64,000 nucleotides of DNA from JAJFKB01 sp965230515 (lineage in GTDB: Bacteria > Pseudomonadota > Gammaproteobacteria > Pseudomonadales > IMCC2047), in NCBI GenBank assembly GCA_965230515.1, contig OZ246007.1, positions 3,410,001 to 3,474,000 of the forward strand. Reading direction: 5' to 3'. How positions within the stretch are numbered: position 1 is the first letter of the stretch; each line of letters begins with the position of its first letter. Shown one piece after another: positions 50,939-59,891 of this stretch. A program made the translations under genes and the position numbers. Under the pieces are notes generated by a model, which was given only the letters and a program-made list of their open reading frames with translations, searched no databases and had not been told where the DNA came from.

Positions 50939-51184
50939 ATGGTAGTTATTAGATTATCTCGCGGTGGCGCTAAAAAGCGTCCTTTTTATCATCTGACTAT
51001 TGCGGATAGACGTAATCCACGCGATGGCCGTTATATCGAACGTGTTGGGTTCTTTAATCCGGGCGCCAAAGGCCAGGAAGAGCGGTTACGTGTTGATCGT
51101 GAACGTGTCGATTACTGGTTGGGATTAGGCGCGCAGCCGTCACCTCGTGTTGCTTCACTGCTTAAGGAAGCAGCTGAAGCCTAG
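50939..51184 (+). CDS. rpsP: 30S ribosomal protein S16
   Basis: An 81-residue protein starting MVVIRLSRGGAKKRPFYHL and ending with LGAQPSPRVASLLKEAAEA, the standard S16 sequence and length. It is an early-assembly protein of the 30S body. The ATG at 50939 has AGAGGA 9-10 nt upstream; a longer frame to 50900 is not the family start. It leads the operon with rimM 21 bp behind. Confidence 0.98.
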   Translation: MVVIRLSRGGAKKRPFYHLTIADRRNPRDGRYIERVGFFNPGAKGQEERLRVDRERVDYWLGLGAQPSPRVASLLKEAAEA

Positions 51185-51205
51185 TCTCGGGAAATACCCC
51201 AGGGT

Positions 51206-51742
51206 ATGTCAGAACAGGATTTAGTGATGCTGGGGAAAATTACCTCGGCATATGGAATCAAGGGCTGGGTTAAAGTCTATTCTGAAACCGACCCTCGACA
51301 AGGCATTCTGGATTATCAACCCTGGTTTATTAAAACCCGAAACCATGACTGGACTCCGGTGAAACTTACCGCCGGAAAAATACATGGTAAAGGTTTGGTT
51401 GTACAGATTGAGGGTAGTACCAATCGTGATCTGGCCGCACAATATTGCGGGGCAATGATTGCGGTGGAAAAAGCTAGCCTGCCGGCGTTGGAAGAAGATG
51501 ACTATTACTGGCACCAGTTGGAAGGTCTCAGGGTTGTTACAAAAACAGAAACAACTGAGGCGTTGCTGGGCCGTCTGGATCATTTGATGGCTACAGGAGC
51601 TAATGATGTGATGGTCATCAAGCATTGTGAAGGAAGTCTGGATCAGCGAGAGCGCCTGATACCTTATTTGCCTGATCAGGTGGTTAAGAACGTTGATCTG
51701 GAAAAGGGTGAAATTCGGGTCGTTTGGGACCCGGAGTTTTAG
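51206..51742 (+). CDS. rimM: Ribosome maturation factor RimM
   Basis: A 178-residue protein. The N-terminal domain has LGKITSAYGIKGWVKVYSET, and the C-terminal PRC-barrel part has DDYYWHQLEGLRV and ATGANDVMVIK, ending near LIPYLPDQVVKNVDLEKGEI. RimM binds S19 and helps 30S head assembly. Its place between rpsP and trmD is conserved across bacteria. The stop is 2 bp before the trmD start. Confidence 0.97.
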   Translation: MSEQDLVMLGKITSAYGIKGWVKVYSETDPRQGILDYQPWFIKTRNHDWTPVKLTAGKIHGKGLVVQIEGSTNRDLAAQYCGAMIAVEKASLPALEEDDYYWHQLEGLRVVTKTETTEALLGRLDHLMATGANDVMVIKHCEGSLDQRERLIPYLPDQVVKNVDLEKGEIRVVWDPEF

Positions 51743-51744
51743 TC

Positions 51745-52488
51745 ATGAAGGTAGGGATTGTCAGTTTGTTTCCCGAGATGTTTAGGGCGATCACTGACTA
51801 CGGAATTACCGGAAGGGCTGTTAGCCAGGGGCTGTTGCAACTGCGTTATTGGAATCCCAGGGATTTTACGCAGGATAAGCACCAGACGGTTGATGACCGG
51901 CCATATGGTGGTGGGCCTGGAATGTTGATGAAGGTGCAACCTCTGCGGGATGCGATAACAGAGGCAAAACAGTCGCTTGGTGCAAAGGCAAAAGTGGCTT
52001 ACCTTTCACCACAGGGTCGAAGGTTGGATCAGCAGGCGATAAAGGAGCTGTCGGGTCGCGACAGCCTTATTCTTGTCGCTGGTCGGTATGAGGGCGTCGA
52101 TGAGAGAATTATCGATTGTTATGTCGACGAAGAGTGGTCTGTCGGCGACTATGTGCTGAGTGGTGGTGAGCTGGGTGCTATGGTGATGCTTGATGCTATA
52201 ACGCGCTGGCTGCCAGGTGCTTTGGGCCATGAAGATTCGGCACAGCAGGACTCGTTTATAGACGGGCTGTTGGATTGCCCTCATTACACGAGGCCGGAAA
52301 AGTTGTTAGAACAGGATGTTCCCGAGGTATTGCTGAGCGGGCATCATGAAGAGATTCGCCGTTGGCGGTTGAAGCAGTCATTGGGTCGTACCTGGTTAAG
52401 ACGGCCTGATTTGCTGGAAAAAATTGAATTGGATGGTGAGCAGGAAAAGTTGCTCGCTGAGTTTAAACAAGAGTATCAGGCCAGTTAA
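51745..52488 (+). CDS. trmD: tRNA (guanine-37-N1)-methyltransferase
   Basis: A 247-residue SPOUT methyltransferase. MKVGIVSLFPEMFRAITDYG opens the protein, and PYGGGPGMLMKVQPL, the knot with AGRYEGVDERIIDCYVDEEW, and SVGDYVLSGGELGAMVMLDA are conserved. It makes m1G37 in tRNAs reading CUN, CCN and CGG codons and prevents frameshifting. The ATG at 51745 lies 2 bp after rimM. Confidence 0.98.
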   Translation: MKVGIVSLFPEMFRAITDYGITGRAVSQGLLQLRYWNPRDFTQDKHQTVDDRPYGGGPGMLMKVQPLRDAITEAKQSLGAKAKVAYLSPQGRRLDQQAIKELSGRDSLILVAGRYEGVDERIIDCYVDEEWSVGDYVLSGGELGAMVMLDAITRWLPGALGHEDSAQQDSFIDGLLDCPHYTRPEKLLEQDVPEVLLSGHHEEIRRWRLKQSLGRTWLRRPDLLEKIELDGEQEKLLAEFKQEYQAS

Positions 52489-52521
52489 TGGCCAAATATC
52501 TGGTTTTTAGGAGCTAAAGCA

Positions 52522-52878
52522 ATGAGCGGAAAAAATACAATTATCCAGGCGCTGGAAAATGAACAGATGGGCAAAGAGATTCCCGACTTTGGTCCTGGGG
52601 ATACGATTGTTGTTCAGGTACGTGTAAAGGAAGGCAATCGCGAGCGGCTGCAGGCATTTGAAGGTGTGGTTCTGGGCAAGCGTAATCGGGGGCTGAATTC
52701 CGCGTTTACGGTACGGAAGATATCACACGGTGTGGGTGTCGAGCGTACTTTCCAAACCTACAGCAAGCTGGTTGACAGCATTGCAGTTAAGCGTCGTGGT
52801 GATGTGCGACAGGCTAAACTTTACTACTTGCGTGAACTGTCTGGTAAGGCAGCCCGAATTAAGGAAAAAGTTCAGTAA
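52522..52878 (+). CDS. rplS: 50S ribosomal protein L19
   Basis: A 118-residue protein. FGPGDTIVVQVRVKEGNRER, the conserved FEGVVLGKRNRGLNSAFTVR and YYLRELSGKAARIKEK end the protein in the usual way. L19 sits at the 30S-50S interface. It has a GGAG ribosome-binding site and is the last gene of the operon before a terminator. Confidence 0.98.
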   Translation: MSGKNTIIQALENEQMGKEIPDFGPGDTIVVQVRVKEGNRERLQAFEGVVLGKRNRGLNSAFTVRKISHGVGVERTFQTYSKLVDSIAVKRRGDVRQAKLYYLRELSGKAARIKEKVQ

Positions 52879-52979
52879 TAGCCGGTTGGCATTGTTGCCG
52901 CGGAAATGGCTGTTAAAGGTAAGCGTTTAAATCCGGAGATTTAAGTGCGGTGATATGCTGTCGGCCAAAATAGTTGAGG

Positions 52980-53007
52980 AAGGGCGGTTCTACCGCCCTT
53001 TGTCTTT
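52980..53007 (+). terminator. Rho-independent terminator after rplS
   Basis: AAGGGCGG (52980-52987) pairs with CCGCCCTT (52993-53000) over a 5-nt loop, followed by TGTCTTT. It lies 101 bp after the rplS stop. Confidence 0.8.
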
Positions 53008-53120
53008 ATGGGCTATTATTAATAATCATTAGATCTTGATGCACGATAAAAGGGTTTGAACCAAAACGGCATAGGGGCTTCTAAAGCGAGACCCCGTTTA
53101 ACTTGGCTTGGAGTGACAAT

Positions 53121-53849
53121 ATGCGTTTTCTGATGGTGGGAATGTTTGGATGGATGCTGATGGCTGTTTGCAGTGCTCAGGCGGAAGACTTGGGCAGTGT
53201 TGAGCGGGCCATTTCCGACAAAATTAGAGGCGCCGTGCCACAGCTACCAATTGATTCAATTAAACCAAGTGCGATTAAAGGATTGTATGAAGTAGAACTG
53301 GCGAACGGTGAGCGCGTCTTTGCGACTGAAGATGGGGGTCATTTTGTGGCCGGGGATCTTTTTCAAGTGTCGGACAAGGGGTTGGTTAATCTCACTGAAC
53401 AGAGCCGTGATGTGGCGCGTGCAGAAAAAATGGCAGCACTGGATGACGAGCAGTTGATAGTCTTTTCTCCGGAAAACAAGAAAGCATCGGTGTCAGTGTT
53501 TACAGATGTAGACTGTGGTTATTGTCGCAAGCTACACCTTGAAATGGATGAATACCTGGCGCGTGGTATCGAAATTAAATATCTGGCTTTCCCTCGGGCA
53601 GGAATAGGTTCCAACTCCTACAAGAAGGTTGTTTCTGCCTGGTGTGCCAAAGACCGGCAGGAGGCGATTACCCGCTTAAAAATGGGTGAAACCATAGCCA
53701 CCAAAGATTGCGAAAACCCGGTTGCGGAGCACTACAGTCTGGGTAGTGAAGTCGGTGTTCGTGGCACGCCTGCTCTTGTGCTTGAGTCTGGGCAGATGTT
53801 GCCCGGCTTTATCGAGCCGGATCGACTGGCCAAGTTGTTGGGAATATAG
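53121..53849 (+). CDS. dsbC: Periplasmic thiol:disulfide isomerase DsbC-family
   Basis: A 242-residue protein with a signal peptide (MVGMFGWMLMAVCSAQA). The N-terminal dimerisation domain includes SIKPSAIKGLYEVELANGER. The thioredoxin-fold domain has the redox site DVDCGYCRKLHLEM and the cis-Pro loop VRGTPALVLESGQ; a second Cys pair lies in WCAKDRQ and KDCENP. It rearranges wrong disulfides in the periplasm, kept reduced by DsbD. ATG 53121 has GGAG 8 nt upstream and is preferred to the earlier in-frame codon. In pseudomonads the same gene precedes hom. Confidence 0.94.
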   Translation: MRFLMVGMFGWMLMAVCSAQAEDLGSVERAISDKIRGAVPQLPIDSIKPSAIKGLYEVELANGERVFATEDGGHFVAGDLFQVSDKGLVNLTEQSRDVARAEKMAALDDEQLIVFSPENKKASVSVFTDVDCGYCRKLHLEMDEYLARGIEIKYLAFPRAGIGSNSYKKVVSAWCAKDRQEAITRLKMGETIATKDCENPVAEHYSLGSEVGVRGTPALVLESGQMLPGFIEPDRLAKLLGI

Positions 53850-54099
53850 AAGTCCAAAGTGAACCCCTCCCTCACCAGAGGCTCGTTTTAAGTCAGCTGT
53901 ATTCTTTGCACGCTCCGAAAGCTGGTGGTTAAGCCTGCTCGAAAAGCAGATCAAGTAAGGTCAATACATGCATCGTTTCAGGTATTGGCCGCGCAGCTTT
54001 TCCCCACGATTTAAAGCCCTATATTTGCACAACTGTCTTTGTGTTTGCAGTCCAGCTCCTCTACAATAAGCGCCTTTTAACTTCTCCCAGATTATTAGC

Positions 54100-55299
54100 G
54101 TGAAAAAAGAATTTAGTCGTATAGATCGTCTGCCACCCTACGTGTTTAATATTGTCGGCGAATTGAGGCAGCAGGCTCGAGCGCGTGGCGAGGATATTAT
54201 CGATTTCAGTATGGGTAATCCCGACCAGCCAACCCCTAAACATATTGTCGATAAGCTTGCCGAGACAGTTCAGCGTGGAGATACACACCGCTATTCGCAG
54301 TCAAAAGGTATTCCCCGATTAAGGCGTGCGATCTGTAACTGGTATCAGCAGCGATATCAGGTTGATTTGAATCCAGAGACTGAAGCGATAGTCACTATTG
54401 GCTCGAAAGAGGGGCTTGCCCACCTGGCATTGGCAACCATGTCACCGGGTGATGCTGTGCTGGTGCCAAATCCTTCCTACCCGATACACCCTTATGGGTT
54501 TGTCATTGCAGGGGCTGATATTCGCCATGTGCCTCTAACGCCCGATGTGGACTTTTTTACCGAGCTGGAAAATGCAATCAAGACGTCCTGGCCCAAGCCC
54601 AAGATGCTGGTGCTGAATTTTCCAGGTAATCCGACTACGCAATGTGTTGATCTGGAGTTCTTTGAGAAAGTGGTGGAAATTGCCACCGAGCATAAAATCT
54701 GGGTGATTCAGGATTTGGCCTATGCGGATATCGTTTTTGACGGGTATCAGGCACCTTCTATTCTCCAGGTTGAAGGTGCAAAAGATATTGCGGTTGAATT
54801 TTTCTCTTTATCAAAAAGCTATAATATGCCGGGTTGGCGCGTCGGCTTCTGTTGTGGGAATTCCACCCTGATACAGGCGTTGGGTCGTATCAAATCTTAT
54901 ATGGATTACGGTACCTTCACCCCGATTCAGGTTGCGGCCATTTCCGCGCTGGAAGGTGATCAGGCCTGTGTTGAACAGATCCGCCTTCAGTACAAGTCCC
55001 GGCGTGACGTGCTGTGTGAAGGACTTAACAGTATCGGTTGGCAGGTTAGCAAGCCCAAAGCAACGATGTTTGTATGGGCTCGCATACCCGAGGCCTATCG
55101 TGAAGCAGGCTCTCTGGAGTTCTGTAAGCGTTTGCTACAGGACGCCAAGGTGGCAGTCTCTCCAGGTGTGGGCTTTGGTGAATATGGTGATGATCATGTG
55201 CGTTTTGCGCTCATTGAAAATGAGCACCGTACCCGTCAGGCTTTGCGGGGTATAAAACGTATGTTTAAAAATGATGGTGTGTATGCTGATAGTCAGTAG
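54100..55299 (+). CDS. alaC: Alanine transaminase AlaC-like
   Basis: A 399-residue class I/II aminotransferase starting at GTG. Typical features are RIDRLPPYVFNIVGELRQQ, SMGNPDQPTPKHIVDKL, NFPGNPTTQCVDLEFF and the PLP lysine in FFSLSKSYNMPGWRVGF. Matches to this set in E. coli AlaC are close. It makes alanine from pyruvate with glutamate. It lies between dsbC and hom, an arrangement also seen with hom-thrC in some proteobacteria. There are 80 bp to hom. Confidence 0.9.
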   Translation: MKKEFSRIDRLPPYVFNIVGELRQQARARGEDIIDFSMGNPDQPTPKHIVDKLAETVQRGDTHRYSQSKGIPRLRRAICNWYQQRYQVDLNPETEAIVTIGSKEGLAHLALATMSPGDAVLVPNPSYPIHPYGFVIAGADIRHVPLTPDVDFFTELENAIKTSWPKPKMLVLNFPGNPTTQCVDLEFFEKVVEIATEHKIWVIQDLAYADIVFDGYQAPSILQVEGAKDIAVEFFSLSKSYNMPGWRVGFCCGNSTLIQALGRIKSYMDYGTFTPIQVAAISALEGDQACVEQIRLQYKSRRDVLCEGLNSIGWQVSKPKATMFVWARIPEAYREAGSLEFCKRLLQDAKVAVSPGVGFGEYGDDHVRFALIENEHRTRQALRGIKRMFKNDGVYADSQ

Positions 55300-55379
55300 C
55301 CATTGAATTGATAGAGCTAAACAGAAACTGTTGCTCCTGTGAGCAAATAGCTGATCGTTAAACAAGCGAGGAAATTTCT

Positions 55380-56687
55380 TTGAAACCGGTAAATATTGGA
55401 ATCTGTGGCCTGGGTACGGTTGGAGGTAGCACCTTTGACGTGCTTAACAGGAATGCACAGGAAATTGCCCGTCGGGCGGGACGGGAAGTCAAGGTTTCGC
55501 ATGTAGGGGCGCGCAGACCCAAGCCTGATTATGATTTGCAGAAAGTCACTTTGATGACAGATGTATTTGAGGTTGCGCGAGCACCTGAGGTGGATATTGT
55601 TGTTGAGTTGATTGGTGGTTGTGACGTTGCGCTCGACCTGGTCATGGAAGCCATTGCGCAGGGTAAGCATGTAGTGACGGCCAACAAAGCCTTGATTGCC
55701 GAGCATGGAAACGAGATTTTTGAGGCAGCTCAGGAAAAAGGTGTGATGGTTGCTTTCGAGGCTGCTGTTGCAGGCGGAATTCCTATCATCAAGACTATTC
55801 GCGAAGGACTGACCGCCAATCAGATTGATTGGCTTGCCGGTATTATTAACGGGACTGGTAATTTTATTTTGACTGAAATGCGGGACAAAGGGCGTCCCTT
55901 CATTGATGTGTTGGCTGAAGCCCAGCAACTGGGCTATGCAGAGGCTGATCCAACCTTTGATGTGGAAGGCATTGACGCAGCGCATAAGCTGACTATTCTG
56001 GCATCGATTGCATTTGGCATACCGCTGCAATTCGATAAGGTATACACGGAGGGTATCAGTCATATCAGTGCGCAGGATATTGTTTTTGCAGAGGAGCTGG
56101 GTTATCGAATCAAACATCTGGGCGTGGCTAAACGCGTGGAAGCGGGTATTGAGCTGAGGGTTCATCCCACACTAGTGCCGGAGAGTTTGCTGCTGGCTAA
56201 TGTTGATGGAGTAATGAACGCAGTAATGGTTCATGGTGATGCTGTCGGGCCAACGCTATATTATGGAGCTGGCGCAGGTGGTGAGGCAACCGCGTCAGCG
56301 GTGGTGGCCGATGTTGTTGATCTGGTCAGAACCCTTACCATCGATTCCGATAACCGGGTCCCTCATCTGGCCTTTAAAGCGGATTGTTTGTCGAATGTGC
56401 CGGTATTGTCAATTGACGCTGTTGAGACCAGCTATTATTTGCGAATGGAAGTATTGGATCAGCCTGGTGTTATGGCAAACGTTGCGCGAATTCTGAGTGA
56501 GCTGGATATTAGCATAGAGGCGATTATCCAGAAGGAACCGCAGGTCAAGGGTAGCGAGGTCGCCATTATTTTGCTGACCCGGAATGTTGAGGAAAGCCGG
56601 ATGAACAGGGCAATTGCTGAAATCGAGTCCCTGGATTCAACGCTCGGTGAGATTATTAAAATTCGCTCAGAGTCTTTCAACGGATAA
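55380..56687 (+). CDS. hom: Homoserine dehydrogenase
   Basis: A 435-residue enzyme. The NAD(P)-binding start NIGICGLGTVGGSTFDVL, the substrate region AAVAGGIPIIKTIREGL, GIINGTGNFILTEM and AEADPTFDVEGIDAAHKLTI are diagnostic. A C-terminal ACT domain (MEVLDQPGVMANVARILSEL) gives feedback control by threonine. The start appears to be TTG at 55380 behind GAGGAAA; no ATG or GTG is available near the conserved N-terminus. It reduces aspartate semialdehyde to homoserine. Confidence 0.96.
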   Translation: MKPVNIGICGLGTVGGSTFDVLNRNAQEIARRAGREVKVSHVGARRPKPDYDLQKVTLMTDVFEVARAPEVDIVVELIGGCDVALDLVMEAIAQGKHVVTANKALIAEHGNEIFEAAQEKGVMVAFEAAVAGGIPIIKTIREGLTANQIDWLAGIINGTGNFILTEMRDKGRPFIDVLAEAQQLGYAEADPTFDVEGIDAAHKLTILASIAFGIPLQFDKVYTEGISHISAQDIVFAEELGYRIKHLGVAKRVEAGIELRVHPTLVPESLLLANVDGVMNAVMVHGDAVGPTLYYGAGAGGEATASAVVADVVDLVRTLTIDSDNRVPHLAFKADCLSNVPVLSIDAVETSYYLRMEVLDQPGVMANVARILSELDISIEAIIQKEPQVKGSEVAIILLTRNVEESRMNRAIAEIESLDSTLGEIIKIRSESFNG

Positions 56688-56741
56688 CGGCGAGATAAGC
56701 CCGTTTATTTCGAAAGCGGATTCACATTAAGGTAGAGCCAA

Positions 56742-58133
56742 GTGAAATATATAAGTACACGCGGTCAGGCGCCCGCATTGAATTTTGAAGAGGTGTTGCT
56801 GGCGGGTTTAGCCAGTGATGGTGGGCTGTATGTGCCGGAAACACTTCCGCACTACAGTGTCGAAGAGATCGCTGAATGGCAGGGGCTGCCCTATGCCGAT
56901 CTGGCATTCAGGATTATACAACCCTTTGTCAGTGACTCTATTCCGGCGCAGGATTTAAAATCGATTATTGATGAAAGCTATGCAGGCTTCAGGCATCCGG
57001 CTGTGGCTCCGTTAACACAACTTGATCATAACGAGTGGATTCTCGAGCTCTACCATGGGCCGACACTGGCTTTTAAGGATTTTGCACTACAACTGCTGGG
57101 CCGATTGCTGGACTATATTTTGCAGCGACGTCATCAGCACGTATCGATTTTGGGGGCAACATCGGGCGATACTGGGTCCGCAGCGATAGAAGGGTGCCGT
57201 CGCTGTGAGAATGTGGATATTTATATTCTGCATCCGCACAATCGTGTATCCGATGTGCAGCGTAAACAGATGACTACTGTGATTGGCGATAATATTCATA
57301 ACCTGGCGGTTGAGGGCAATTTTGATGACTGCCAGAGTATTGTTAAAGCTTGTTTTAACGACCAGTCCTTTCTGAAAGAGGGGCAGTCCTTAGTCGCGGT
57401 TAACTCGATTAATTGGGCCCGTATCATGGCGCAGATCGTATACTATTTTTATGCGGCTCTGGCGGTAGGTGGTCCCTCAAAGAAAGTATCCTTTACAGTC
57501 CCTACTGGCAATTTTGGTGATATTTTTGCAGGTTATCTGGCCAAACAGATGGGTTTGCCGATCGAGCAGTTGGTGGTTGCCACCAACAAAAATGACATTC
57601 TGCACCGTTGTATCAGCGGCAATGATTATAGCAGGCAGCAGCTGACCCACACATTATCACCGAGCATGGATATTATGGTATCCAGTAATTTTGAGCGCCT
57701 GCTGTTTGACCTCTATGATCGAGACGGTGCCGCAGTCTCGGATCTGCTGGAGCACTTTAATCAGGGAGCGGTTTCACTGGCCGATCCCGTTTGGCAGCGC
57801 GCAAAGGAAGTTTTCGATAGCTGTGCCGTGGATGATGAGCAAACCTGCCAGACGATAGCCGAAGTTTTTGATGCTTCCGAGCTGCTCATCGACCCGCACA
57901 CAGCTATTGGCGTTCGAGCGGCCCGAGAGTGTAACCGCGATCGCAGTATCCCGATGATCACATTGTCCACTGCGCATCCGGTTAAATTTCCGGAGGCGGT
58001 ACTCAAAGCGGGCTGTGATCAGCCAATTTTGCCGCATCATATGGCTGACCTGTTTGATCGGGAAGAGCGTTATGAGGTGGTGCCCAATAAGGTGGAGTCT
58101 GTTCAGCAAACCATTGTAGGTTCCATCGAATAA
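56742..58133 (+). CDS. thrC: Threonine synthase
   Basis: A 463-residue PLP enzyme starting at GTG with AAGG upstream. MKYISTRGQAPALNFEEVLL (protein read from the GTG as Met), YHGPTLAFKDFALQLLGRLL with the PLP lysine, GATSGDTGSAAIEGC and FTVPTGNFGDIFAGYLAKQM are clear. It converts O-phosphohomoserine to threonine. It follows hom by 54 bp, forming the threonine branch. Homoserine kinase is not in this window. Confidence 0.97.
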   Translation: MKYISTRGQAPALNFEEVLLAGLASDGGLYVPETLPHYSVEEIAEWQGLPYADLAFRIIQPFVSDSIPAQDLKSIIDESYAGFRHPAVAPLTQLDHNEWILELYHGPTLAFKDFALQLLGRLLDYILQRRHQHVSILGATSGDTGSAAIEGCRRCENVDIYILHPHNRVSDVQRKQMTTVIGDNIHNLAVEGNFDDCQSIVKACFNDQSFLKEGQSLVAVNSINWARIMAQIVYYFYAALAVGGPSKKVSFTVPTGNFGDIFAGYLAKQMGLPIEQLVVATNKNDILHRCISGNDYSRQQLTHTLSPSMDIMVSSNFERLLFDLYDRDGAAVSDLLEHFNQGAVSLADPVWQRAKEVFDSCAVDDEQTCQTIAEVFDASELLIDPHTAIGVRAARECNRDRSIPMITLSTAHPVKFPEAVLKAGCDQPILPHHMADLFDREERYEVVPNKVESVQQTIVGSIE

Positions 58134-58153
58134 ACCAACACGGATAAACCGGT

Positions 58154-59890
58154 ATGCCGGACCAGAATACAAAGGCTATCGTCCAGCGTCCTGTTGATCC
58201 TCACTGGCTATCTAATCTTTCTTCCCAGCACCCGCTGCTGGCACAAATTTACGCTGCGCGCCATGTGGGTAGCGATGAGGATCTAGACCTCAGCCTGTCA
58301 GGTTTGGCGAGCTATAAGAAACTCAAAGGTATTGATAGCGCCGTTAATTTGCTGCATGAAGCGATGTTGAATCAGCAGCGGATTCTGGTGGTGGGTGACT
58401 TTGATGCTGATGGTGCCACCAGTTGCGCATTATCGGTAAGGTGTTTGAGAGCGATGGGTGCTGAGTCGGTCGATTATCTGGTTCCCAACAGGTTTGAATA
58501 TGGGTACGGGCTAACGCCGGAAATCGTGGAGGTTGCGAAAACCCGTAATCCTGATCTGATTATTACGGTAGATAACGGAATATCGAGTATCGAGGGTGTT
58601 GCACTTGCCCGACAGTCGGGCATAAAGGTGCTGATCACGGATCATCACTTGCCCGGCGAGCATTTGCCAAAGGCGGATGCAATCATCAATCCGAGCCAGC
58701 CGGGGTGCGAGTTCCCTTCAAAATCTACAGCCGGTGTTGGTGTGGTGTTCTATCTGTGTATAGCGCTACGCGCTCACCTAAGAGCTGTTGGCTGGTTTGA
58801 GGAACAAGCGCTAACGGAGCCGAATCTGGCTGATTTTCTGGATATTGTTGCACTTGGCACGGTTGCAGATCTTGTACCATTGGATAGAAACAACCGAATA
58901 CTCGTTTATCAGGGTTTGCAGCGTATACGCAGTGGTCGTACCTTACCAGGGATAGCGGCAATACTAGAAGTTTCAGGAAGAAACGAGTGTGATTTGGTCG
59001 CGAGTGACCTGGGTTTTGCGTTGGGGCCGAGACTGAATGCTGCTGGCCGCCTTGATGATATGTCGCTGGGTATTGAATGCCTGCTAACCGATGATCAAAG
59101 CCTTGCCATGAATATGGCGTTTGAGCTCGATAGTCTCAATCAGTCTCGAAAAGAGATCGAAGCGGATATGAAGCAAAGCGCGTTGCATAATCTGAGTAAA
59201 ATCAGTGTTGATGCGAATCAGGTTGGCCTTTGTCTATATGATAAGGACTGGCATCAGGGTGTGATAGGAATTCTCGCGTCGCGTGTCAAAGATCGCTACC
59301 ATCGACCAGTGGTTGCATTTGCTGATGCCGGAAATGGAGTGATTAAAGGTTCGGCCCGGTCGATTAAGGGATTTCACATGCGCGACGCGCTGGATGCGGT
59401 GGCAAAGCGTAACCCGGAGCTGTTGCAGAAGTTCGGCGGCCATGCAATGGCCGCAGGCTTGAGCATTGAAGAGGTGCACTTTGCGGCATTTGCAGAAGCA
59501 TTCAACAGTCTTGCTATGGAGTGGTTGAATGAGGATGAGCTTGAGGAGAAAATACTCACCGATGGTGTTTTGAAACAGCAATATTTTACAATGGAAATTG
59601 CCCATATGCTGCGTAATGCGGGACCGTGGGGGCAGCATTTTCCAGAGCCTCAGTTCGAAGGTGTTTTTGACGTGTTGCAGCAGCGAATTGTCGGCGACAA
59701 GCACCTGAAACTCAGTCTGTCTGCCGATCATCAGGCTGCTCCTGTGAGTGCGATCGCTTTTTTCGTTGATCTGGAGCAATGGCCAAATGCCGCTAATCGC
59801 GTGCGATTGGTATATCGAATGGATATTAACGAATTCCGAGGCAATACCAGCCTTCAATTGATTGTTGAGTATCTGGAACCTGTGTATTAA
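58154..59890 (+). CDS. recJ: Single-strand-specific 5'-3' exonuclease RecJ
   Basis: A 578-residue DHH-family nuclease. Metal motifs are VVGDFDADGATSCALSV, DLIITVDNGISSIEGV and VLITDHHLPGEHLP. Later DHHA1 features are DKDWHQGVIGILASRVKDRY and KFGGHAMAAGLSIEE. RecJ acts in RecF-pathway recombination, mismatch repair and base excision repair. Length matches E. coli RecJ (577). It follows thrC by 20 bp with no clear ribosome-binding site. Its stop is one base from the stop of the convergent diguanylate cyclase gene. Confidence 0.98.
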   Translation: MPDQNTKAIVQRPVDPHWLSNLSSQHPLLAQIYAARHVGSDEDLDLSLSGLASYKKLKGIDSAVNLLHEAMLNQQRILVVGDFDADGATSCALSVRCLRAMGAESVDYLVPNRFEYGYGLTPEIVEVAKTRNPDLIITVDNGISSIEGVALARQSGIKVLITDHHLPGEHLPKADAIINPSQPGCEFPSKSTAGVGVVFYLCIALRAHLRAVGWFEEQALTEPNLADFLDIVALGTVADLVPLDRNNRILVYQGLQRIRSGRTLPGIAAILEVSGRNECDLVASDLGFALGPRLNAAGRLDDMSLGIECLLTDDQSLAMNMAFELDSLNQSRKEIEADMKQSALHNLSKISVDANQVGLCLYDKDWHQGVIGILASRVKDRYHRPVVAFADAGNGVIKGSARSIKGFHMRDALDAVAKRNPELLQKFGGHAMAAGLSIEEVHFAAFAEAFNSLAMEWLNEDELEEKILTDGVLKQQYFTMEIAHMLRNAGPWGQHFPEPQFEGVFDVLQQRIVGDKHLKLSLSADHQAAPVSAIAFFVDLEQWPNAANRVRLVYRMDINEFRGNTSLQLIVEYLEPVY

Positions 59891-59891
59891 A

